Counted from the stretch's first letter, positions 7,854 to 14,914 are shown. The stretch: DNA of 15,203 bases from Candidatus Fermentibacterales bacterium (GCA_016928495.1 JAFGKQ010000142.1:1-15203), one strand, 5' to 3'. A program made the numbers and translations. The notes: a model not told the origin generated them from the letters alone.

Positions 7854-7980
7854 AGTTATGGGGACACAACACATATCTCTCTGCTGACACAGTCTACTGC
7901 CCGATGAGCAACACTGGCCGGCTCGAGGGATGCCTTCCGGACCGGACAGACGGGGAGATAAGTGATGTGTCCCCATAACT
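7854..7980. mobile_element. REPIN/MITE-like element 1, ~127 bp with inverted ends (copies B and C)
   Basis: The left end (7854-7878, core GGGGACACAACACATATCT) and the right end (7956-7980, reading GTGATGTGTCCCCATAACT on the plus strand) are inverted copies of a 25-bp sequence agreeing at 23 of 25 positions. The interior of about 77 bases holds no gene. Element 2 is nearly the same length, and its interior shares short blocks (CTCTGC..CACAG at the left, TCCGGA towards the right). Non-autonomous elements with such ends are typically moved by a transposase encoded elsewhere, for example a REP-associated Y1 (RAYT) enzyme; none is present in this window. Confidence 0.7.
7956..7980 (-). repeat. 25-bp repeat end, copy C (contains the phosphoesterase start codon)
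   Basis: This copy is identical over all 25 bases to copy E at 8872-8896, in the same orientation. On the plus strand it contains GTGATG, and the ATG at 7965-7967 is the best start for the metallophosphoesterase. The adjoining GGGGAG at 7952-7957 is a good ribosome binding site seven bases upstream, and its last two bases belong to the repeat. Confidence 0.85.
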
Positions 7981-8894
7981 CCATCAGACTGCTCTTCCTG
8001 TCAGACACCCACCTCGGGTATGACATGCCCCGGCGCATGACGGGGTCGGTCCGTCCGCGGCGCGGACAGGACTTCTTCGAGAGCTTCGACAAGGCACTGC
8101 GCCCTGCCCTGGACGGACAGGTGGATGTGGTGGTCCATGGCGGCGACCTGTTCTTCCGCAGTCGAGTGCGGCCAAGGCTGGTGGGCATGGTCCTGGACCG
8201 GGTCCGGAAGGTCGTCGAGGCAGGAGTGCCGTTCGTGGTCGTACCGGGCAATCACGAGAGGTCCTCGATGCCCTTGCCGATGCTGTGGCCCATGGAAGGC
8301 ATCGAGGTGCTGAGCGAGCCGCGCACGGTCCTGCTCGATCGGCGAGGCCTGAGGGTAGCCCTGGGCGGATTCCCCTACTTCGACGGCGACGTGAGGGGCC
8401 GCTTCCCCGACCTGGTCGGGCGAACCGGCCTGGGCAGCGCCGGAGCGGACATCAGGCTCCTGTGCATGCACCAGCTCGTGGAGGGTGCCACGGTCGGGCC
8501 CTCGGACTACGTGTTCCGGGGAGGCCCGGACGTCATCCCCGGCGCTGCCCTGCCCCGGAACGTGGCGGTCGTTCTGTGCGGCCATGTCCACAGGATGCAG
8601 GTGCTTACCAGGGATCTCCGGGGCAGCAGGCTACCGTCCCCGGTGATCTACGCCGGCTCGACGGAGCGAACCTCACTTGCCGAACGGGGCGAGCAGAAGG
8701 GCTACTACATCCTCCAGCTCTGCCCAGCGGCTTCGGGTGCGGGCAGGGTCGTCTCCCGCACCTTCAACCCCCTGGACATGGGGCACACGACACTCATCTC
8801 TGCCTCCACAGAAGCAGGTCGCCCCCGTACGAGCACACCCTATCCGGAAGACGGCCCTCGTCAGCCGCGGCAGATAAGTGATGTGTCCCCATAA
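7965..8894 (+). CDS. SbcD/Mre11-like metallophosphoesterase (putative DNA repair nuclease)
   Basis: This 309-residue calcineurin-like phosphoesterase has all metal ligands of the Mre11/SbcD/YhaO group: DTH (Asp14, His16), GGDLF (Asp61), GNHE (Asn96, His97), MHQ (His169) and GHVH (His207, His209), with YAGSTERTSLAE after the last motif as in SbcD-like nucleases. It lacks the long capping region of full SbcD, and no SbcC-type ATPase is nearby. ATG 7965 was chosen over GTG 7962 because GGGGAG sits at the right distance. The start codon lies in repeat copy C and the stop in the identical copy E. About the last 40 residues (270-309, MGHTTLIS.. to ..ISDVSP) are encoded by element 2 and are unlikely to be part of the native fold. 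It follows the GIY-YIG fusion gene, suggesting a repair pair. Confidence 0.9.
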   Translation: MCPHNSIRLLFLSDTHLGYDMPRRMTGSVRPRRGQDFFESFDKALRPALDGQVDVVVHGGDLFFRSRVRPRLVGMVLDRVRKVVEAGVPFVVVPGNHERSSMPLPMLWPMEGIEVLSEPRTVLLDRRGLRVALGGFPYFDGDVRGRFPDLVGRTGLGSAGADIRLLCMHQLVEGATVGPSDYVFRGGPDVIPGAALPRNVAVVLCGHVHRMQVLTRDLRGSRLPSPVIYAGSTERTSLAERGEQKGYYILQLCPAASGAGRVVSRTFNPLDMGHTTLISASTEAGRPRTSTPYPEDGPRQPRQISDVSP

Positions 8895-8896
8895 CT
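8774..8896. mobile_element. REPIN/MITE-like element 2, ~123 bp with inverted ends (copies D and E)
   Basis: The right end (8872-8896) is identical to copy C. The left end (8774-8799, GGGGCACACGACACTCATCT) is a diverged inverted copy with one extra base and several mismatches. The element lies across the 3' ends of two convergent genes: it encodes the last 40 residues and stop of the phosphoesterase, and the last 11 residues and stop of the GNAT fusion on the other strand. The length is close to that of element 1, which supports the two being copies of one family. Confidence 0.65.
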
Positions 8897-11869
8897 GAAG
8901 GCCCGGGAGAGGTCCTGCGCGGTCGAGCCAGAGCCGAAGATCCAGACCGTCTCGACGGTTCTGCAGGCATCGGTGGCTTCCCAGACGCCCACGTGGCAGC
9001 CCTCCCTGGCGTAGTCCTCCACCCAGATCTGGGAGCTCCCCAGCCTGTGCAGCTCGACGAACTCGCCTCCGGGTCCCGTCATCCTCGCCCAGTTGCCGGC
9101 GATCAGCCACGTCCCTCCGTGATCCCGTGAGACCGAGACCGAGGGGTCCCGCTGGCAGGTCATCAGAACGCCTTCCCTGCCGCCTCCGGGCGCCAGGTTG
9201 GCCCTGATGGCGAAGCCCCGGGGAGGGGTGCCTCCCGCCAGGGGCTCCACTTCCACGGCGGCGTGGAGCAGGGGCAGACCCGGCGCGAGGCCGACTCGCC
9301 AGACGAGGACGAGAGAGCCGAACCTCTCATCATCCACCTTCCAGCGGGTCTCCCAGCCCTTCAGGGGCAAGCTGCCCAAGGCGCCTTCCATCCCGGAGAT
9401 CTCGCACTCCAGCCTCTCCAGCTCCAGGGGTCTCTCGTGTTCCTCTTCCAGCCAGGGCCGTATGCCGCCGAACCAGGGCTTCTCCCAAGCGAACTCGCCC
9501 GGCCCGGGATCGCAGGCGTGCAGGTACTCCGAGCCTTCGGCGACAACACTGAAGACATGCCCCCTGGAGGAGGGCCTCATCTTCACCGACAGTGCGCCGT
9601 TCTCGACCGAGAGCACGCCGTCGTCGTCCTTCGACAGCATGGGTTCCGCCGCTCCCGAAGCAACGAACACCGGCAGCTCGATCCGCCTCCCGGCCATGGC
9701 CACCTCGAGAATGTTGAGGCCGGCGTTATCCAGAGCGGCCTCCACTGCCGAGCCCTCGTGCGAGCATCCCTCTCCCGCCTTCTCTCCACCGGTGGTCACA
9801 TCGATCTTCCTCTGCCCGTGGGCATGGTTGATCACGGAGAGGCTAGAGCCTGCCAGCGCTGCGGGGAGTCCTCTCACTTCGGGGAACCCGACCAGCATCT
9901 CCCTGTCGCTGACGTCCCAGCCGAGAGCCCTGGCAGCCCTGAGGGCGCTGTCAGTGCCTCCCTCCGTTGCCAGCAGCCGGAAGACCGGGGAGCGGAAGCT
10001 CCCGGCGGGTTCCAGAACCAGCTCCTCTGACACGAGGTTGCCGTTGGCCATCGAGTCCCAGTCCGGGAAGTAGCCGAGCACGGACCTGCCCCGGCCGGAG
10101 GCCACGAGCCATGGAGCACCGAGGTCAGCGACCCTGGACGGGAAATCGTTGTCGCCATCCGGGAACATGTTGTAGGCGTGCATGGCAGAGACCGTTCCGG
10201 TCGCGAACGGTATCGTGGTCGTCTCTCTCAGGAGCTGGGACAGGCTCCACCACCAGCTGCAGCAGAACTGAGCCTTGCCGGCCCTGTCGGAACCGTTGGC
10301 AACCTCGGCCCAGGCCTCCACGATGCCGCCTTCGAGCAACCGGCAGGAGATCCTGTGCTCCCACCCCGGGCGGGACGGCCACGAGGTTCTGCCCGAGATG
10401 CCGCTTCCGTCCGGATCCAGCGATAGCTCGTAGGTCTGGTAGGGGAAATCCGAGTTCCAGAAGGGCGGCCCCGCCGGAACCGTAATCGAGGCTAGCCTCA
10501 TTGGCTCGTCTTCGTAACCGGGTCCCAGAAGGCTGACCCTGGCTCCGCGGCGGCCAACCGCGATGGAGTAGAGGCCCCTGGTGATGACCAGGTATCTGCG
10601 GCCCTGGCACGAAGCCGCGCCGGAGAAGGCCCCCGCAACCAGAACGGTCCTGGTCTCCACGCCCTCGGTGCCGTCACAGACGGGCAGCAGGCCGAGTTCG
10701 GTCGGGCCGGTCTCGAGCGATGGCAGCGGTATCTCCACCTTCTGGAACCTGGTGCCGGCGAGATCGAACTCGTGGCTCTCCCGCCGGCCTCCGGCGACGG
10801 ACACCCCGATCGATACGCTAGAGACATCGGCGTTCCGCCTAATAAGGAGCCCCAGGCGATCCTGCCCGAAGCAGGGCCTCCGGATGGGAGCGGTCTCGAT
10901 CGAGATCAGGTCCTCGGCCCTGAAGCCCAGCCCCAGCTCCATCCAGCGGCCCTGCCCCGCGGGAACGCTGAGGGTGAGCCTCGGGGCCCTGTCGTGAGAG
11001 GTGTAGGGCACCGCCAGCGGCTTCGGATTCACGGCCATCGAGATGCCGCCGTCCGGCTCCTCCACGGTGTCACCGACCTCGAGCTCGGGAGCCAGCGTCA
11101 GGTCGCGGCCGGCGCTGCCTGTGCTGCAACTGACGGCGACCCTTACGGGAACGCCGAAGTATACCTTCTCCGCTTCGCGCTCGATGGACACGGATATGTC
11201 AGGGTCGCGCCAGGCCGAGAGCATCCTTCCCTCGGCGTCGAACTCGACCTCGAGCCTCGCGCCGTCCCTGCGCTCGAAGGCGTAGCGGAACACCTTCCTT
11301 CCGCTCGGTGCCTTCATCAGGTCCGGCTCGACGCCGAGATCCCGGACCTGGGCCGAGTACCACTCCTCCTCACCGAGGAACTCCGCGAGCTCAGGCCTTC
11401 CGAGCACGAAGGGCATGTAGTTCTGCATGTAGACGGTCGTCTCGGGTACCCAGAAGAAGCCGGTCTTCTTGTAGAGAGGAACGGCCTTCATGTTGGCGGG
11501 CCAGGTGTGCAGGTCCAGCCTGTAGTAGCCGGCCTGCGTGACTCTCTCGACCCCGTCCAGCAGGAGCCTCTTGCCTATCTTGCGTCCGTGCATGTCGGTC
11601 ACGACGTTGAGGAGAGCAACGTATGCAGCGTCGCTCTCGCCGCCGTAGGGCTCCACCCGGTTGTAGCCGACCACCCGCTCACCGTCGAAGGCGAGCATCG
11701 TGAAGAGCTTGCCGGAGAGCCTCTCCTCGCGGGAGACGCTCTGGGCGGTCATCTCCGTGGCTCCGAGGAATCCCGGAGGCCAGCCGTCGCGGCTCTCTTC
11801 CCACATGCGGGCAACGGCGGCTGCGTGGGCGTCCTCGTACTGCCTCAGGACTATCGGTTCTTCAGACAT
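8861..11869 (-). CDS. GNAT N-acetyltransferase fused to a large unknown beta-rich region
   Basis: This is a 1002-residue protein. Residues ~5-150 are a GNAT acetyltransferase: ERVVGYNRV (beta-4 region), LLNVVTDMHGRKIGKRLLL (motif A, with RKIGKR at 96-101, so the last Gly/Ala of RxxGxG/A is Arg) and PANMKAVPLYKKTGF (motif B). Acetyl-CoA binding is therefore likely. The remaining ~850 residues have no signal peptide or membrane helix and are rich in short beta-strands, Gly and Trp (for example CCSWWWSLSQLL, NMFPDGDNDFPSR, GYFPDWDSMANGN). I do not recognise this part; it could be carbohydrate-active or binding, but I see no catalytic signature. Start ATG 11869 begins MSEEPIVLRQ, the natural GNAT N-terminus; the frame is open upstream but looks non-coding. 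The last 11 residues come from a repeat element. Confidence 0.85.
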   Translation of the reverse strand: MSEEPIVLRQYEDAHAAAVARMWEESRDGWPPGFLGATEMTAQSVSREERLSGKLFTMLAFDGERVVGYNRVEPYGGESDAAYVALLNVVTDMHGRKIGKRLLLDGVERVTQAGYYRLDLHTWPANMKAVPLYKKTGFFWVPETTVYMQNYMPFVLGRPELAEFLGEEEWYSAQVRDLGVEPDLMKAPSGRKVFRYAFERRDGARLEVEFDAEGRMLSAWRDPDISVSIEREAEKVYFGVPVRVAVSCSTGSAGRDLTLAPELEVGDTVEEPDGGISMAVNPKPLAVPYTSHDRAPRLTLSVPAGQGRWMELGLGFRAEDLISIETAPIRRPCFGQDRLGLLIRRNADVSSVSIGVSVAGGRRESHEFDLAGTRFQKVEIPLPSLETGPTELGLLPVCDGTEGVETRTVLVAGAFSGAASCQGRRYLVITRGLYSIAVGRRGARVSLLGPGYEDEPMRLASITVPAGPPFWNSDFPYQTYELSLDPDGSGISGRTSWPSRPGWEHRISCRLLEGGIVEAWAEVANGSDRAGKAQFCCSWWWSLSQLLRETTTIPFATGTVSAMHAYNMFPDGDNDFPSRVADLGAPWLVASGRGRSVLGYFPDWDSMANGNLVSEELVLEPAGSFRSPVFRLLATEGGTDSALRAARALGWDVSDREMLVGFPEVRGLPAALAGSSLSVINHAHGQRKIDVTTGGEKAGEGCSHEGSAVEAALDNAGLNILEVAMAGRRIELPVFVASGAAEPMLSKDDDGVLSVENGALSVKMRPSSRGHVFSVVAEGSEYLHACDPGPGEFAWEKPWFGGIRPWLEEEHERPLELERLECEISGMEGALGSLPLKGWETRWKVDDERFGSLVLVWRVGLAPGLPLLHAAVEVEPLAGGTPPRGFAIRANLAPGGGREGVLMTCQRDPSVSVSRDHGGTWLIAGNWARMTGPGGEFVELHRLGSSQIWVEDYAREGCHVGVWEATDACRTVETVWIFGSGSTAQDLSRAFSYGDTSLICRG
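8872..8896 (-). repeat. 25-bp repeat end, copy E (end of two convergent genes)
   Basis: This is an exact 25-base match to copy C, 916 bases away. The TAA stop of the phosphoesterase (8892-8894) lies inside it. Read on the minus strand it encodes SYGDTSLI, close to the C-terminus of the GNAT fusion protein. The two genes overlap here by 34 bases. Confidence 0.85.
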
Positions 11870-12220
11870 CGCGTTCTTCTTCCTTCTTCTCGAGAATGCA
11901 GACTGTCCGGGACCACCCCTTTCGGGGGCAGGTGCATGTGAGACTCCGGGAGAGACGAAGCAGCCTTCACGCCGCTGGTCGAGCACTCGGCTCAGTGCAT
12001 CCGCTATCTGTTAACGTGATCCGGGCGGGCCGGAGGTGCCAGCGGCAGACTCCGCTCTCTAGAAGCAGGAGCCCCCGTACGAAAGAAGATTGATCATTCG
12101 GCACCCCCAATCACTGGTGGCCCTGATGGCCGGGGCTGAACGGGAAGCGAACGCGGGAATATCGAAGCAGCCAGTGAGGCTGTCCAGTGACCGGGAAGGC
12201 TGGGGGAGGCCGGGACCGCC
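11870..12220. other. 351-base intergenic region
   Basis: No convincing gene is seen; the short open frames here lack family signals. It must hold the promoter of the GNAT gene and the 3' end of the secreted-protein transcript. Visible items are a four-base-pair hairpin CCCC-GAAA-GGGG on the minus strand (11927-11916), about 45 bases before the GNAT start; CCAGTGA repeated at 12171-12177 and 12184-12190; and a 22-base stretch at 12061-12082 resembling the interior of repeat element 2. No U-tract terminator and no clear -10/-35 pair were found. Confidence 0.6.
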
Positions 12221-13219
12221 CTACTCCACCAGGATCAGCCTGAGGCTGGAGCAGGCGTCCCCCGCTCTGAGCCTTGCGATGTAGACCCCCGCGGGAAGCC
12301 AGCCCGCGTCGAAGCTGCACGACGCCGGCCCTGCCGGCATGGTGGTGTCGAGGAGTGTCGAGACGAGCCTTCCAGTAAGATCGAAGATTCTGAGAGCAGC
12401 CCTCCCGGGGGCGGGGAGCTCGATCTCCAGCAGGACCTCGTCAGCGAAGGGATTGGGGAAGGCCCCGAGCGACAGCCCTGTCTCCGCAGGCGGCTCCCCC
12501 GCCCCGCCCATGCTCTCGCAGTAGCGGTGGATCAGCCCCATGTCGGGATCGCTGAAGTAGAAGCGGTCCCCGCAGAACCTCTCGACCCCTACGGCGCTCT
12601 CGTAGTCACCGAAGCCCAGGACCTCCCAGTTGTGGTCGTCCCAGTATATCCTGACCGGACTCGCGGGGTCCTCGCAGGCAACCGGGATGCCGCACACGCC
12701 CTGGCCTCCGACGTCGTGAATCGTAGGGCAGTCCTGGGGCACCAGCAGCGTGTCCAGGTCGGCGAAGCCCTCATCGTAGGACGCGCAGTAGATCACGCCC
12801 TGCCCCGCGTCGGCCAGCAGCAGATCGTTGTCGTAGTAATCGTGGTAACCCAGCCCGCATATGCTCTGGGGCCCGCTGTCGGAGAGGTCCCACATTCCCA
12901 GGAAGGCTCCCGAGGTCGTCATCGCGTAGACCGTCGCGGTCCCGGCCAGCGCGAACCACAGGCTGTCACCTGTGCACGCTAGGCCTACCGGCGGCTCGGG
13001 CAGATAGGGAAGCGGGATCGTATCCTGGATCTCGCCGCTCCAGCCATCCATCCTGTAGACGACGTAGAGAACCGAGTCGACCACCAGGATGTCCTCGGTC
13101 GAGCCGGCCATCGCGAGGCCCGAGATGTGGTCCGAGGGAGCCGGGAAGCTCCATTCGATGAATTGCGAGTGGGAGACGCCGCATGCGAACGTGACCAACA
13201 GCGGAACAAGCCACTTCAT
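12221..13219 (-). CDS. Secreted beta-rich protein with T9SS/FlgD-like C-terminal sorting domain
   Basis: This is a 332-residue protein. The start is ATG 13219, set by GGAGG eight bases upstream; two in-frame ATGs upstream (13225, 13234) lack a site. The signal peptide is MKWLVPLLVTFACGVSHSQ. The middle ~230 residues are repetitive beta-strand sequence (ILVVDSVLYVVYRMDG, DSLWFALAGTATVYAM, DNDLLLADAGQGVIYCAS), suggestive of a small beta-propeller. Residues 254-332 form a C-terminal domain starting FPNPFADEVLL, with LRIFDLTGRLVSTL and LPAGVYIARLRAG, ending LILVE. This matches the Por-secretion/FlgD-Ig-like tail of FCB-group bacteria, which directs export through T9SS and surface attachment or release. 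It follows the PRPP synthetase by 70 bases on the same strand. The molecular function is unknown. Confidence 0.87.
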   Translation of the reverse strand: MKWLVPLLVTFACGVSHSQFIEWSFPAPSDHISGLAMAGSTEDILVVDSVLYVVYRMDGWSGEIQDTIPLPYLPEPPVGLACTGDSLWFALAGTATVYAMTTSGAFLGMWDLSDSGPQSICGLGYHDYYDNDLLLADAGQGVIYCASYDEGFADLDTLLVPQDCPTIHDVGGQGVCGIPVACEDPASPVRIYWDDHNWEVLGFGDYESAVGVERFCGDRFYFSDPDMGLIHRYCESMGGAGEPPAETGLSLGAFPNPFADEVLLEIELPAPGRAALRIFDLTGRLVSTLLDTTMPAGPASCSFDAGWLPAGVYIARLRAGDACSSLRLILVE

Positions 13220-13244
13220 GCCCATCACCTCCATGAAGGGATGT

Positions 13245-13290
13245 AGCGGCGGATCATCCCCGAGTCAATGATGCGGGTCCAGGCGCCGCT
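13245..13290 (-). other. Imperfect hairpin between the PRPP synthetase and secreted-protein genes
   Basis: AGCGGCG (13245-13251) and CGCCGCT (13284-13290) are perfect inverted arms. A second pair, ATCAT (13253-13257) and ATGAT (13268-13272), nests inside. The structure starts at the last base of the PRPP synthetase stop codon. No run of T follows, so it is not a classical terminator; mRNA processing or protection is possible, or chance. Confidence 0.3.
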
Positions 13291-14372
13291 CAGGTCCCCC
13301 AGTCCGCGAACAGCGACGGGTTGTGTGCGTCCTGGCCGGACAGGAACAGGGAGCTGAGACTGAGCCCCTCGTGAGTCCTGCGGATGGCTTCCGCGAAGAT
13401 CGGGGCTACGCTGATGGTGTCTATCTTCGTCACGCGGGTACCGGTCTCGAGCTCGACCCTCTGCGGGTCGAACTCGACGGTGTCGGTTACGAAGAGCCTG
13501 TCTATGCAGCTGTTCTCTATCTTCTCCACGGCCTTGCCCGAGAGCACGGCATGGGTGATGAAGACGTAGATGCTCTCTGCCCCCGCATTCTTCACCGCAT
13601 CGGCGCACTGTATGATGCTGCCGCCCGAGAGCACCTCGTCGTCCAGCATGATGACCGCCCTGCCGCTGAGGTCCTCTATGCCCTCTACGGATCTGACCCT
13701 CGGAGTCTCCGTATCGTCCACCCTGGCCTTCTTGACGTAGCCGGAGATCACGCTGTAGGGCCTTCCGGTCTGCTTCAGGGCACGAGCTGTGTGCATCGCG
13801 AGGAAGTCGCTCGCCATGATCGCGCCGGAATCCGGGGCAACGAATGCGAGCTTCGTCATCTCCAGCTTGAGGATGGTCTTGAGGAACTCGCCCTGGGCGT
13901 AGAGCTGGTCCACGGGGATGTTGCTGAAGCCCTGGCTCTGAGGGCAGTGAAGGGTCATCGCCAGGATCCTGTTGGCTCTGACAGCCTCGAGAAGGTCGAA
14001 CATCATCTTGGCGGTGATCGCGATCCGTGGCTTGTCCTTCTTGTCGCTCCTGGCGTAGGGGAAGTAGGGAGTCACCGCAGTTATGCGGCCCGCGCTGTCC
14101 TTGAGGGCGTAGATCATCTGCAGCAGCTCGACGATGTCCCCGGAGACCTGCAGGAAGGCCTTGGGCTTTTCCCGGAAGCAGGACCTCTCCCCCGACTGGA
14201 TGACGAACACGTCCTTCTCGCGAACGGTCTCGCCCGGGAAGTTGACCATCAGGTTGCCGTTGGAGAACTCGACGAACTCCACCGGCTCGGGCTCAACGCC
14301 GAGTATCTCGCAAATCCGCCTGCCCAGAGTCTGGCTGGACCGACCGTAACAGATCGCGATCTTGCCGAACAT
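13290..14372 (-). CDS. prs: Ribose-phosphate pyrophosphokinase (PRPP synthetase), divergent
   Basis: This 360-residue protein (the usual length is about 315) would make PRPP from ribose-5-phosphate and ATP for nucleotide, His and Trp synthesis. The family landmarks are all placed correctly: RITAVTPYFPYARSDKKDKP (96-115), TLHCPQSQGF with catalytic His142, NIPVDQLYA, PDSGA (180-184), the flexible-loop KKAR (214-217) and the phosphoribosyl loop DDEVLSGGS (244-252), followed by AEAIRR. It is divergent: classical enzymes have DDMIDTGGT in the loop, so the third Asp is Leu here. There is an insertion around residues 60-76 and a longer C-terminal tail. The start has GGGGGG five bases upstream. It sits 42 bases after the YbjN-like gene. 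An ADP-ribose-type or NDP-sugar synthase role cannot be excluded, but PRPP synthesis is most likely. Confidence 0.88.
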   Translation of the reverse strand: MFGKIAICYGRSSQTLGRRICEILGVEPEPVEFVEFSNGNLMVNFPGETVREKDVFVIQSGERSCFREKPKAFLQVSGDIVELLQMIYALKDSAGRITAVTPYFPYARSDKKDKPRIAITAKMMFDLLEAVRANRILAMTLHCPQSQGFSNIPVDQLYAQGEFLKTILKLEMTKLAFVAPDSGAIMASDFLAMHTARALKQTGRPYSVISGYVKKARVDDTETPRVRSVEGIEDLSGRAVIMLDDEVLSGGSIIQCADAVKNAGAESIYVFITHAVLSGKAVEKIENSCIDRLFVTDTVEFDPQRVELETGTRVTKIDTISVAPIFAEAIRRTHEGLSLSSLFLSGQDAHNPSLFADWGT

Positions 14373-14414
14373 CCGTTCCCCCCTGAAGAGTACGCCGCTG
14401 ATCGGGTCGGACGG

Positions 14415-14876
14415 CTACTGGATCGCCGAGAGCACCTCCATGTTCTCGTCCACCGTACCGAAGAGAACTCCCAGTATCGCTTCGAACGCCTCGTAGCCCA
14501 TGCCGTTCTCGGTGCTGAAGATGTAGCTGACGCTGACCTCGCCTGTCTCCGGGTTGACCTCGAACTTCCCGAAGAGACTGCTCCAGTTGAGCTCCATGAT
14601 CGTCTCCAGAGCGTCGTAGCGCTCCTGGCCCGACTCCGGAACGACGGCGGGAGTGAAGACCGCTAGGTAGCAGGCGTCGATATCCGGCTCTACGCCGATG
14701 TACATGACCGGCCACTGCTCCCCCTGCTCGTCCTCCATGAGAATCATGAACTCGTTCTCGACTCTGTCGTAGAGGATGCCCATCTGATCGAGATAGCCCT
14801 GCACGACATCCGAACTGATCTCAGCAAGGCACGAGCCCGCGACAAGGAGCGGGAGAGCCCATAGGAATAACCTCAA
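14415..14876 (-). CDS. Secreted YbjN-like (type III chaperone fold) protein, TTG start
   Basis: This is a 153-residue protein. No ATG precedes the signal peptide. TTG at 14876-14874 has GGAGG six bases upstream and gives (M)RLFLWALPLLVAGSCLAEIS, a clean signal sequence probably cut after CLA; the Cys is a poor lipobox. The mature part fits the YbjN/type III secretion chaperone-like fold: a first helix (SSDVVQGYLDQMGI), strands (NEFMILMEDEQGEQWPVMYIGV), the block LNWSSLFGKFEVNPETGEVS, and the final helix (YEAFEAILGVLFGTVDE). YbjN proteins are normally cytoplasmic, so export is unusual. It probably heads a minus-strand unit with the PRPP synthetase and the sorting-tail protein. Function is not known beyond the fold. 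Confidence 0.82.
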   Translation of the reverse strand: MRLFLWALPLLVAGSCLAEISSDVVQGYLDQMGILYDRVENEFMILMEDEQGEQWPVMYIGVEPDIDACYLAVFTPAVVPESGQERYDALETIMELNWSSLFGKFEVNPETGEVSVSYIFSTENGMGYEAFEAILGVLFGTVDENMEVLSAIQ

Positions 14877-14905
14877 GATGCACCTCCGGAGGGTGGGTTT
14901 GCCCG

Positions 14906-14914
14906 AGAATACCA
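14906..14914 (-). promoter_or_regulatory. Candidate extended -10 for the YbjN-like gene
   Basis: Read on the minus strand, TGGTATTCT has the TGn extended motif followed by TATTCT (a TATAAT variant), about 30 bases before the TTG start. No good -35 lies at the expected distance, which is tolerable for an extended -10. The call rests on this short match alone. Confidence 0.3.

Noticed and set aside
7824-7980. Rho-independent terminator formed by the inverted repeats after the GIY-YIG gene
   Set aside because: The arms are separated by a long loop and no T run follows, so it does not fit an intrinsic terminator.
7824-8896. CRISPR array from the repeated 25-mers
   Set aside because: The copies are in both orientations, irregularly spaced and diverged, and a protein-coding gene lies between them; no cas genes are present.
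7854-8896. Composite transposon carrying the phosphoesterase
   Set aside because: No transposase is encoded in or beside the repeats and no target-site duplication could be identified, so only the weaker statement of flanking repeats is made.
10772-11941. 389-codon plus-strand open frame opposite the GNAT domain
   Set aside because: The minus strand carries clear GNAT motifs in this region, and the antisense translation has no family signal.
11870-12220. Small gene in the 351-base gap, such as the 64-codon plus-strand frame at 12090
   Set aside because: It has no ribosome site, runs past the end of the neighbouring minus-strand gene, and gives an unremarkable translation.
13323-14666. 447-codon plus-strand open frame opposite the PRPP synthetase and YbjN-like genes
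   Set aside because: It runs antisense across two recognisable genes and has Leu/Val/Glu/His-rich composition without domains; a GC-driven shadow.
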